Source of the DNA: Chrysomallon squamiferum
Taxonomy: Eukaryota > Mollusca > Gastropoda > Neomphalida > Peltospiridae
Length of the DNA: 62,000 nucleotides
Assembly (NCBI GenBank): GCA_012295275.1
Contig: CM022667.1
Span: forward strand, 5,884,994 to 5,946,993
Direction of reading: 5' to 3'
Positions within the stretch are counted from its first letter, which is position 1. Every line of letters begins with the position of its first letter. A program made the translations under genes and the position numbers. The notes under the pieces were generated by a model. That model was given only the letters and a program-made list of their open reading frames with translations. It did not search any database and was not told the DNA's origin. Positions 49,701-58,244 of this stretch are shown piece by piece.

Positions 49701-51622
49701 CCTCATTCATACAACAGTGTAAACTGATAACAGATTTAGATTTTTTATTTTTTCTAATATAAGTCTTTCTATTTTCTAAATAACAATTTTTGTCAGAATG
49801 AACATTGTTAAAATGTATATTTAACTTAATATTTCTTTAAATATTACATTCCACTGAACCAAATCAGAGGCATAAATTACAAGTAAAAATTTAAAGGAGC
49901 AGAAACACAGTAATTTCATTTGATACTACTGACAAATGGAACTGAATCTCAAAACCAAATATTTACACTTTATGTTGCGATGGGCACTTGTTTTTAGAGG
50001 GAATAGACCTGGGGGGGGGTCTCCCATTTCATATAAAATATTTCCTTAAAGAAAATCCTATTCATAAAATAAGAAAAATAAATTATTATACCTCTTTTAT
50101 TCTACACACTTCTAGAATGAGAGGTGGAGGATGTATTACAGTGATTATGTGCACACTGAATAGGCAAGCAAAAATCTTTTGCGTGATGAATATGTTAAAT
50201 ATTTTTGGTTATTTTTAATCTTCATCTATTAAAATTTATCTTTAATATATTTTTGAAAAACTTCAGTATCTGCAATGCTGGAAATTTTGGTGAATAATTA
50301 AACAAATCCCAACTAACAGTTAAAAAACAAAACAAAAAATATATTAACATCCATTTATTTTATATTCAGCCACATAACACCAGAATAATATGAATTATTA
50401 TATCATATTTAGTAAATATAAATGATACATGGAGCAATATGGTGTATATTAGTGTTACATTACATATCAATTTACACATGAGTTCAGCAAAGTTCAGCTG
50501 GTGACTGTTAAACAAATAGTCTAGGGCTTTGATTAATTAGTCAGTAAGCTGTTTATGGGAGACAACCCTTTCTACAGCCAGTCAATATTTTTGTTCCTAG
50601 ACTGTACACAGTCATAATCAACCAACAATGTTTTTTCTTCTTCTTCTGATTTGTTTAACATCATTAAAAGCTTCTTTGATTAAATAATAATAATAATAAT
50701 AATAATAATTTTAATCCATAACAAATTTAAGAAAATTATAATAATAAGAAAAATATTGTTTGTTTCTGTATTAATTATTAAAAATTATTTTAACAATTTG
50801 GTCAGTCACAATGGATCAGTTATTAATGATGATAGACATCATGCCACATATTTATTAGTTATTTGTTTATTCATTTTTAGATTTATATGCATGTTGTTTT
50901 TTCATAATAATAATAATAATAACTATTAAAAAAGATATCAAATTAAAAAAATAATAAAATGCAAATAGAAAATGTGTATTAGATCTTTTATATATAGCAA
51001 CAATTTGTACTTATAAATAATAGTTTTCTCAATTCTATGAATATTTAAAAATAATATTAATAATATTCAGAATTATTTATTGTTTAATAATAGACATTAT
51101 GTCTTTTCACAAACTGACGTCATGATCTGTATTAAATATAATTATGAAAATTAAAATGTTAATAAAATTATGCCTGGTTGCTAATAGATGTTGTTTAATC
51201 CTACTTAACTGATCACATTTGACTCAAAATTAATAAAAGTATCTAAACTGCAATCAAAGAGGAACACTGGTCTGTGTACGTCACACATGAAATCAGATTT
51301 TAATTTTTACTTTTCTGAGAAATATCTGTTAATGAGAAATATAAGACCTTTAACTGATCGGTTTTTATTTAAATGTTAAATTTGTTTTCAATTTAATATG
51401 TTTCAGTGTAATCCAGTTCATTAAAACATAAATAAAAACAAAAATAAAGAAAAGCAGGCAATTTTCATCAGTCTGAATAAAAGCAAAATAATTTCACAGC
51501 TGACAATAAATCATGATTGAGAGTTAAGAAGTTTTAACAGTTTCTGTAAACTTACCTGAATACGTAACACAATTCAAGAAGAACACGACTAAAATCAGTT
51601 TCTTGTCGACTGTAGAAAACAT
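38165..51622 (-). CDS. Gene B: five-Ig/FN3 transmembrane receptor with ITIM and ITSM-like tail (complete)
   Basis: Thirteen exons, joined: 51622-51556, 49620-49258, 45747-45493, 44652-44398, 43795-43517, 42566-42261, 41430-41131, 40859-40710, 40416-40324, 39929-39861, 39059-38952, 38600-38518, 38350-38165. They sum to 2514 nt: 837 codons plus TAA with no internal stop. Introns are GT-AG and phase 1, except the last, which is phase 0. Domains: signal peptide 1-22, Ig1 23-143, Ig2 144-228, Ig3 229-313, Ig4 314-406, Ig5 407-508, FN3 509-608, TM 618-643, then a tail with tyrosines at 666, 698, 722, 754, 790 and 813. VEYALV and LVYTEV fit the ITIM consensus; TVYIQI fits the ITSM pattern TxYxx(V/I). 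In vertebrate IgSF receptors such tails recruit SH2-domain phosphatases or adaptors; a similar role here is inference. An in-frame upstream ATG at 51631 would add three residues. No named orthologue is recognised. Confidence 0.88.
38518..38600 (-). CDS. Gene B exon 12: tail exon with motif IYGND
   Basis: 83 nt, phase 1-0; borders ATGCGTAG|AT and TGAG|GTACGT. It encodes DEKHIYGNDNMAFVEDKK and a basic run. Tyr754 has Asn at +2 (YGN), the pattern bound by Grb2-type SH2 domains; that partner is inference. It is the only tail exon whose two ends differ in phase, so it cannot be skipped alone without a frameshift. Confidence 0.8.
38952..39059 (-). CDS. Gene B exon 11: tail exon with motif DLYAAV and a lysine-rich stretch
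   Basis: 108 nt, 36 codons, phase 1-1; borders ACTTACAG|CT and AATG|GTACAT. It encodes AGPSSSADLYAAVDKTKK and then a lysine-rich segment. Tyr722 has Val at +3 and Asp at -2, so it is only ITIM-like. The gene C counterpart has the same length but lacks the tyrosine. Confidence 0.8.
39861..39929 (-). CDS. Gene B exon 10: tail exon with ITIM VEYALV
   Basis: 69 nt, 23 codons, phase 1-1; borders AATTTCAG|TT and AAAT|GTATGG. It encodes VGIAAGVEYALVNKDKK... with Tyr698 in V-x-Y-x-x-V, a full ITIM. The following NKDKK resembles VNK after Tyr666 and VDKTKK after Tyr722, which hints that the tail exons arose by duplication. Confidence 0.8.
40324..40416 (-). CDS. Gene B exon 9: tail exon with motif ALYAVV
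   Basis: 93 nt, 31 codons, phase 1-1; borders GTTTTGCAG|TT and TCAG|GTTATT. It encodes VNNSNALYAVVNK and then a basic/polar linker. Tyr666 has Val at +3 but Ala at -2, so it is ITIM-like but not a strict match. It can be skipped without a frame change. Confidence 0.78.
40710..40859 (-). CDS. Gene B exon 8: TM segment
   Basis: 150 nt, phase 1-1. It encodes AAKDPENSK and then a 26-residue helix (IVAVAAGAAGVAVIVAV... LLVLFL), with the stop-transfer sequence RRRKQ. The acceptor region is TTAGCAG, a tandem NAGNAG: use of the second AG starts the exon at 40856 and removes one alanine without a frame change. The donor is ATAG|GTAATT. Confidence 0.86.
   Translation of the reverse strand, partial: QQKILKILRLWQLQLVLLVLLLLLQWLLFYLCCSLDEESKIQHHLIKLL
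41131..41430 (-). CDS. Gene B exon 7: fibronectin type III domain
   Basis: 300 nt, 100 codons, phase 1-1; borders CACTGAAG|GT (weak pyrimidine tract) and GAGG|GTAAAT. FN3 hallmarks are PPTVPSDV, VSVSWIE, FLVQYRA, EISSLQPNTRYLIRVLAFN and KFGF. It is membrane-proximal, probably a spacer. No matching exon is visible at the same place in gene C. Confidence 0.88.
42261..42566 (-). CDS. Gene B exon 6: Ig5, I-type fold without the canonical disulfide
   Basis: 306 nt, 102 codons, phase 1-1; borders TTTTTACAG|GT and GAAG|GTAATT. It has the I-set features NVTLHISVIANPVPTFTWYK and EDFGIYQVVVSN. The B-strand Cys is replaced by Ile or Ser (LHIS) and the F-strand Cys by Gln or Val (YQVV). The tryptophan of the core (TWYK) stays. 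Gene C has the same loss, so it is an inherited, stable property and not an assembly error. Confidence 0.87.
43517..43795 (-). CDS. Gene B exon 5: Ig4
   Basis: 279 nt, 93 codons, phase 1-1; borders TTGTTACAG|AT and ACAT|GTATGT. It has a canonical Ig pair: VSLRCEVGSNP and DTGFYTCEAGNN, with a central WNEAG. The DxGxYxC signature is intact. A truncated duplicate of its 5' end lies in the intron just upstream (44.1 kb), and gene C has a close copy at the window edge. Confidence 0.87.
44095..44156 (-). pseudogene. Truncated duplicate of the Ig4 exon start (exon relic) in gene B
   Basis: On the minus strand, TTGTTACAG|AT is followed by about 60 bases nearly identical to the start of exon 5 (frame reads KTSVTSFTLNSKSTN). 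Similarity then stops in AT-rich sequence with no donor and without the Ig core. It lies about 300 bases 5' of the true exon 5. It keeps a usable acceptor, so aberrant inclusion is conceivable. Best read as the end of an incomplete exon duplication. Confidence 0.7.
44398..44652 (-). CDS. Gene B exon 4: Ig3 with extra cysteines
   Basis: 255 nt, 85 codons, phase 1-1; borders TTTTCAG|TT and TATT|GTAAGT. It contains VAVLC, then C-EAD-C-DEV-C-SYK-W, and a later VCVCIVTN. It has the same length and cysteine grid as Ig2, so it is probably a tandem exon duplication. There are sequons at NKS and NKT. Confidence 0.84.
45493..45747 (-). CDS. Gene B exon 3: Ig2 with extra cysteine pair
   Basis: 255 nt, 85 codons, phase 1-1; acceptor after a long T tract then CAG, donor CACT|GTGAGT. 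The core has LNVNC and the F strand KYTCTVTN. The B-C region reads C-VAV-C-KPP-C-LFS-W, i.e. C-x3-C-x3-C-x3-W, the same spacing as Ig3. The short length suits a C2/I-type Ig domain. Confidence 0.85.
45748..49257. other. Long intron 2 of gene B; no exon seen
   Basis: 3.5 kb between the Ig1 and Ig2 exons. It is AT-rich with AAT, AAC and AC repeats and a short G run at 46428. I looked for a further Ig exon (WYK/YxC with flanking AG and GT) and saw none. Confidence 0.55.
49258..49620 (-). CDS. Gene B exon 2: Ig1, V-like
   Basis: 363 nt, 121 codons, phase 1-1; borders TTTTACAG|AT and GAGCA|GTAAGT. The Ig core is FTLTCTVSG and DVADWFC, with two internal cysteines (DQCSVW, YSVECG) and one near the N-terminus (DCVSQ). 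There are sequons at NYS and NSS. It shares its plan with the Ig exon of gene A. It is the membrane-distal domain and so the likeliest ligand-binding part. Confidence 0.86.
51556..51622 (-). CDS. Gene B exon 1: signal peptide
   Basis: The ATG at 51622 gives MFSTVDKKLILVVFF and then LNCVTYS, a short basic n-region plus hydrophobic core. The donor is TCAG|GTAAGT. A second in-frame ATG lies three codons upstream (51631), and either could initiate. A weak possible acceptor (TATTTACAG) lies at 51643, so an upstream non-coding exon is possible. Confidence 0.78.
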
Positions 51623-53050
51623 CGTACACATAATTTATTAACTGTAAATAGTGACAATATTTTAATCTCTCAAGAAGACACGACGCACTTGCTTGCAATT
51701 CACTTCCTGATTAATTTTGTAATTAAAATGTGTATTTCTATCCGGATTTAGTTAATGCAATAACATCGATTTTCGATTTGAACTAAGTTGTATAATTATG
51801 GTGAATAAATACCATGTAAATCTTAGTTTTGGCGTTGTGTTACAAATAGTAGCGATCTTTTGATACAACTGACTAACTTAACTCACAGCGAACTTCGACT
51901 AAGTTTACTGTACTGAATATGAAAACTAAAACGAGGCTAGGCATTACCTCTCCTATCGATATGTATCCAGGGTTAAGGCTCGTGAAGTGTGCGAACTTGT
52001 GTAGATCATCTGAAATGATTCCGTTACTCGTTAATCGTCTTTTTACTTGGTTCACGGGTGCGTGCAGTCAAAAGTTAGCAACAAAATAATATTCATCACG
52101 TTTATTAACGCTAATAATTTGTTTTGCGAGTACAAAGTCGCATGTAACTGGATATATATATATATAATAGAGTTAATACTTGGCCACGTTTATATATATA
52201 TATATTGCTTTCAGTCGTTATCATGGGTATGTGTATGATACAGAAGACACTATAGCAACTAGATCGACCAAGAATTTCCGAGGTTTCTCTGACTGATTAT
52301 GATATATGAATGTGTTGTTTGCATTTGGTTTGTTTGTTTTGAAAGTTATAATAAATAGCAATAAAATAATTTAAATTTAAAAAACCCCAGAAGAATGTCT
52401 GTACGGGAATGTGTGTGTGTATACTGCATGCTATGTTATATACACGTAATAATAGAGCTAACAGTAACAGGTCACTAGTCTTATAAAGAAACAAGAACTA
52501 AATTTATATATAAGAGACAATACAAATGTTAACATATTTATCAAATGAGGAAATCCAGGAATATAAAATAAATTTTACTGATGATATCCACATCAAGCAT
52601 AGTTCAGCAATTAAATTTATTTATTTATTTATTATTATTATTATTTTTTTTATCTACTATATTTTGTAACAGAAATGGGCATATAAAGCAGATTGGCTGT
52701 TATGAAGCATGAGTACCCGGCACCATTACATGTCAAGTTCATTAGAGAGCTCATTGCTTGTCCAACAGGCAGACATTTAGGGAGCTGATTTCAGAGGCGC
52801 ATTTCTCAAAATCAACAACAGCTTCTACAGCTTCTAGCCAATGCTATAAAAATGCAAATTTTTACCTGTGTAAACTCTACTAAATGCTATTCCATAATTC
52901 TGGATTGCATACCTGATGTAAGTCATGTTGAGCAAATGATAATGATTGTCCATTTTGTTGATGTAATCTGAACATCAGATAACTGCATAACTGAGCCTGA
53001 AGTCATCACAAATGTCTGTCTTTATGTTTGTTAATTTTGATAATAAGATA

Positions 53051-53805
53051 CACTGGTACCTTGAATTACGAGTGCTCCAACTTACGAATTTTCCGAGTTA
53101 CGAGCAGTTGCCCGGTCGAGTTGCGAGCGAGCTTCAGATACGCCTCCGCTAGTTGCCGCAACGAACAACACAACATCCGCCAAGCATCCCGCGTCTCACT
53201 CGTTTGCTTCATGTGGTTATCTCGCTGTGGAAGCATTTCTGTTTTGTTGTGCTCGCGTTGTGCAGTATTTTGCCAAATTTATTTTTTCTGACCATGGATC
53301 TTAAGAAAGTGAGTGCAAAGGACAGAGCTGAGAAGAAGCAGCTGATGATGTACATTGAATGAAAGCATGAAATCATAGAAAAAACATGAGCGAGGTGTGC
53401 GTGTAGTCAATATGGATAGGCAGTACGAACGTAGTACTTTACGATATGTACCATACTGAAGCAGAAGGAGTCGATAAAGGCTATAACTCCAGCCAAAGGC
53501 GTTAAAATGATTTTTAAGCTGCAGACCTATGTCCATGAAATGATGGAGAAATCCTTACCATGTACACTTTACATAAAAATATTTTTTCTTTACATTGTCT
53601 GCAGTTTTGTTTTTTATACAATATTTGACATTTATACATTCATTTTTCTTATTTAAAAACACATTACAAAAACTTGGGATGGTTTTGGGGGGCTGGAACG
53701 GATTAATGGTATTTCAGTTAATTTCATTTGGGAAAATTAATTTGATATACGAGCAAATTCAAGTTATGAGCTCTTTCACGAAACGAATTAAACTCGTAAA
53801 TCGTT
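53051..53805 (+). mobile_element. Internally deleted Tigger/pogo-type DNA transposon
   Basis: The left end CACTGGTACCTTGAATTACG with repeated ..TTACGAG.. words and a right end containing AACGAATTAAACTCGTAAAT are typical Tigger-like termini (family knowledge). The last bases of the right repeat have decayed. An ATG at 53294 opens MDLKKVSAKDRAEKKQLMM, the N-terminus of a CENP-B/Tigger-type transposase. A stop follows at once; further pieces (ITPAKGVKMIFKLQTYVHEM) run to about 53545, and then the catalytic domain is absent. It is therefore dead and non-autonomous. GC content is clearly higher than in the surroundings. Confidence 0.75.
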
Positions 53806-55037
53806 TTAGATATGTATGTTTTTTTTCACATATTGATAGGTAATATTCTTTGTAAGTCAGTAATACAGAATGCAGTTATCAATGCTTGAGGCAATAATGT
53901 CTAATTTGTTAATAATAAGATTTGTTAAATGTAAATTGTTACATCTCTAAATTTTATATGTTGTAACTAATATTTTTAGTCTGAATATTTAATAAAAATC
54001 TGCATTGGTTGACTTACAATCATTAGTACTGACACTGAATGACCTATCACTGAGGATTATAAGGAATCCAGTCTGCAGTTACTTTATGTATAGCACCATG
54101 TCAAACGTTCATAAGCTTTGGACAGTTTGTTTGTGGATTATGTGACCTTGAAATGACCTTTAGAACACCATTATAGACAAGGATGTTAGTAAGAAAAGAA
54201 AATATACACAGAAAACCATTAATAAACGTAACTGTTCACAAGAAAATCACCTGGCATGCTTCAGAGATGGAGAGAGTCAAACATGGATTTTACATATCAA
54301 CTCATTTGTACATCTTTGTCTCATGCAGTTGTCAGACAGGTGAGCAAGTCTTGGAAGGGGAAGGTTCTACCGCTCTGTCACAAATCATTCACTCAGATGT
54401 TGCAGGCTGGCAGGAGATTTGCAGCAAAGTGAAAGAGCAGACATTCCACGATTGAAATTGGTTGAGACTCTTTTCATCATGAAGGGAAGAAATACCTGGT
54501 TGCTGATAACTATTCAATTTCAGATAAAAACCTTTTCTGCAGAAAACTAAATTCAGAAAACATAATTAAAGAATTTGAATATCACAAAATTAATCTCAGA
54601 AAATTTGTATCTGACTAATTCTGCACTAGCCAAGATCTGGGGGTTTGGCATACAGATGTGAAGATAGTGCAAAATTATTAATGAAAGGTAAAGCAACTAA
54701 AATGGACCATCATTGTTTTATTTCTGAAAGGGAAGATGTCACATAGTAAATACAGTCAACTAATAATAAGATATCTGTAGCAATCATAATAACTTCATAA
54801 TAACTAGACAGAATGTAGCCAAAGAAAATGAGATGGTTATTAATTACTCATAGTAGAATAGAAAACAGTCTGATTAAAGATTGGCACAGAAGTTTTGTGT
54901 CTTTGTTTTTTCATTAAATAGTTAATAATAATAAAATAAATAAAACTGAAGAAATAGTACAGACACCACATATTTATTTCGTGAAGACTGGCTTTGATTT
55001 GATGGAACAAAATCAGTTTGAAAATGGTTGATTTTGG

Positions 55038-55040
<3 letters not shown>

Positions 55041-55081
<41 letters not shown>
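55041..55081. repeat. (AT)n microsatellite
   Basis: About 40 bases of pure AT. Similar AT runs lie at 4525-4552, 18439-18520 (mixed) and 27642-27671. Confidence 0.95.
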
Positions 55082-55083
<2 letters not shown>

Positions 55084-58046
55084 ATGAACAAATGGCTTCT
55101 GCACATCTTAAAAGTAACAATAAACATTGTAAGTATTGAGAGTTTCAAGGATCTAATTGGCATATAAAGGCAAGGGAATTTTTTTTTTATAAAACATGAT
55201 ATATATTGGTTTACATTTTATAATTCATTTCTTCTTTTATATATACTGTTATGTGGGTTTGAGTAGAAAATTTATATTGGGAATGTTTACCAGGCATAAC
55301 ATTAAGAAATTAATTTTCATAATAGCATTAAATAGAATAGAATACAAATGACAGGCTTCAATTATTGACAACTGAAAACAGAGTTACTGTATAGAAAACT
55401 GTATTTTAAGACAAAAGTACTTTTTTATATTCAAACCAAATTATTTCAAAAGCATTAAATGATGTTACGAAAATATTGCAGTCTGTCTTAACAATTTCCT
55501 ACACTAAGCAGTTTTTGTAACTAACAAATAAAAACGAAAAGAAAAATTAATACTTTAAAGAGTTTTAATTGCTTTTAATTGTAATGAACATAACAAAAAA
55601 AAATAAAAGTTAATGAAAGCAGGCTGTAGTAAAGAAATAAATGTGACAAAACAGAAATATAAAGTTTGAAAACAGTAAGAAAGAAATAATGGCATGAAGC
55701 ATCAAAATCTGATGCAACTATATAATAAAAGAATATAAATATCTTGTTTTTGTTGGATTTAAGTAAGCAATAAAGGAATTTGAAAATAAACAATTTTTAT
55801 GTAATAATTCACCATATAAAAAGTGTATATAACAATACTTTTAGATATGGATACAATAGAACCTAATCACACACCCATACACACACAAGAATTTTGAAAA
55901 TAATTATCAAAGCAAATCCTAATTAAAATATGATGCTTTATGTCAATGCAAAATAAAAATTAAAAAATAAATGAAAATACAAGTAACATATTAATTATAC
56001 AAAACTTTAATAATAATCTGGGTATAAAATTTCAATATATACAAAAATGATACAGTATCCAGTTATTTCTTACATATCTCTCTATACAGTAAAACTTCTC
56101 TCAGCATTACATCATTGAAAGGGCTTCAGTTTACTAGGATTAACCTTTTCAAGATGTACATGTAGCCACAGTCATGAGTTTTGGCATGTGCTTGACAAAA
56201 TCACTGCTAAACAAGCTCATTAAGTCAATTTATACATTAATAAACTGCTGTTTGCTTCCATTGGCATTATTTTATACATATTCTAGGGTGTGTTGGACAT
56301 AGATTCTCCAATGCAAAACGAATCACATAATGACTGTAATTTTGGTTCAGGTAAACTTTCAAAGCTGTTCATAATTGCAACTTTATCATTTTATAGTTTT
56401 GATGAATGTTCCAAAAAGCTAACAATGCTCAATATGGAAATGAAATGGTATTGACATAACCACTGTACATTCATAATTACTTATTTCTGGAATAGAAACA
56501 AGTGAAATGCAGTGAGTTAAATTCATCTTTATTACTGTTATACACAAAAAAGAGTTCATTCAATTACAATGTTTTTTCTGGAATCAGACTAGTTAGAGCA
56601 CTGTTCCACAGATGTTCAAATGTCACCACAATTTTAACAAGCAGAAATAAACATACCTTGAATGTTTTTGATTATTTGGTTTACAAAGGTTAAATTTGTA
56701 TTAAATAAACACAACAGGAATTGGTATTGAGAGTAGAGAGACTTATTGTGGTTAATGCTGTGTAAATCATGGGACCAAGAAATCAGTTCAGTTTTGAGGA
56801 GATTTCAGTTTACAGAGGATATGGTTTAGAGCAGGTTTACTATTTCTGTTTATAAATATATATATATATGTGTGTGTGTTGTGTGCATATCTATGTGTGT
56901 ATATGTATATATATATATAAAAAAACACACACACATATATACACATATACATGCATGAGTATGTGTGAATGCCTTTCTCTGTATTTGTGTGTATGTAAAT
57001 GAATATGTTTGTGAATGTGTGTGTACACATATATAATGCAAGTCAATTCATTAAGTTTTTTAAAATTAAGTTAATTTAAGAATAAGCTTATCTATCATAA
57101 CTATGTCTTAACAGAAGAGAAAGTAAAAATCAGATTTATACAGGCTACGTCAGTTTTCTATTACTATATTGCATTAACAGATATAAAAAACAAAATGTTA
57201 ATCATGTAAAAAGTATTTCCAATATTAAAAACAAAATTAACATTGAAACAAACTAAATTTCAGACTACTGTAAATATTCCAAAATAAAATTAAAACTTTG
57301 AAACAAAAATACTGTAAAAATGCATCAAATCAACATCTATGTGCAAATAATAAGTCAATAATATATGAATAGTTTGTCATTAATTTGTTTTATTATCATT
57401 TGTATTTTAATAGATCAGTATTCTGAAAAACTAATGATTACATGTAGTAAATATTTTACTGAAGTATTATATTAACACATTATGTAGAATTTAAATTAGT
57501 TAAGTTATTTTCAATAATCTTCTACTTATCAACCTTAAATATTATTAACACTTCCAAGTAATTATTAACATGTTTGTGATTTGTCATCTTTAACCAATTT
57601 TGACCAGATTACATTTAAAAGCACTGTAGCATTTTACATGATGACATCTCAAGTAGAGAATAATATCTGTTCATTTTAGATTCATTGTCGGGAAGAAAAA
57701 AATCAATAATATCGAAAACATTTTTAAAAAATTAAAAATTAAAAAATTATAAATGGAAATATGTAAATATATTCAAATTATTTTGTCAGTTTAATTTTTA
57801 TGTAATTTACAAGTGTTTTTAGCCGTTATTATATATATTTTTTGTAAATAACAGTATTTTATTTGTTTTACTTTCATACTGTTTTTGATATTTTTATTTA
57901 TTTATTCATCTTTGAATATAGTATTATTGTTATTTATTTTCTTTTATGAACTTTATCATATTTTGTATTCTATCTGTGTATTTTCAGCAATAGAATTCAT
58001 TTGTTTTTATAATTTAATAATATATTTTAATTAAAATTTTTATGGT

Positions 58047-58244
58047 TCAGTTGTTATGGTTTTCTTCTGCTTTCTCAGTATGAACATCATTGTCAGATAA
58101 AGTTGGTGCTTTCTTTGAGAAGTCAATCTGAATGTACACTGTTGGTTCTTCTCTTTTGTTCATGGGCTGTGACATTTTCTCATTTGTAAACTCAATTTCA
58201 GTGTAAACCAGCTGACGTTCATTTCTTCTTTTAGCTGTTGCTGG
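58047..58244 (-). CDS. Gene C: terminal ITIM plus ITSM-like exon
   Basis: 198 nt to TGA (58049-58047). PATAKRRNERQ, LVYTEIEF and TVYIQIDF are kept with the same 23-residue spacing as B. DNA identity with gene B exon 13 is very high and continues through the acceptor and a few bases of intron. The C-terminus differs (TEKAEENHNN against TERANE). This contrasts with the decay of the neighbouring tail exons. Confidence 0.8.
   Translation of the reverse strand, partial: PATAKRRNERQLVYTEIEFTNEKMSQPMNKREEPTVYIQIDFSKKAPTLSDNDVHTEKAEENHNN

Larger units (their letters stand above)
51643..58046. other. Intergenic region between genes C and B
   Basis: Near 51.65-52.3 kb the base composition is more mixed and should hold the promoter of gene B; no TATA box or other element could be fixed. 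The Tigger-type element lies at 53.05-53.8 kb. The rest is AT-rich with AT and AC repeats at 55.04 and 56.86-57.03 kb. The frame at 54183-54455 (plus) is not recognised. Confidence 0.5.

Noticed and set aside
54183-54455. 90-codon plus-strand frame
   Set aside because: No recognisable motif or splice partner; isolated in intergenic DNA. A repeat-derived origin is possible but unsupported.
54840-55163. 107-codon minus frame with Ile-Tyr repeats
   Set aside because: Runs through an AT microsatellite; no domain or splice evidence. The same applies to similar frames at 4433, 27527, 33374 and 56788.
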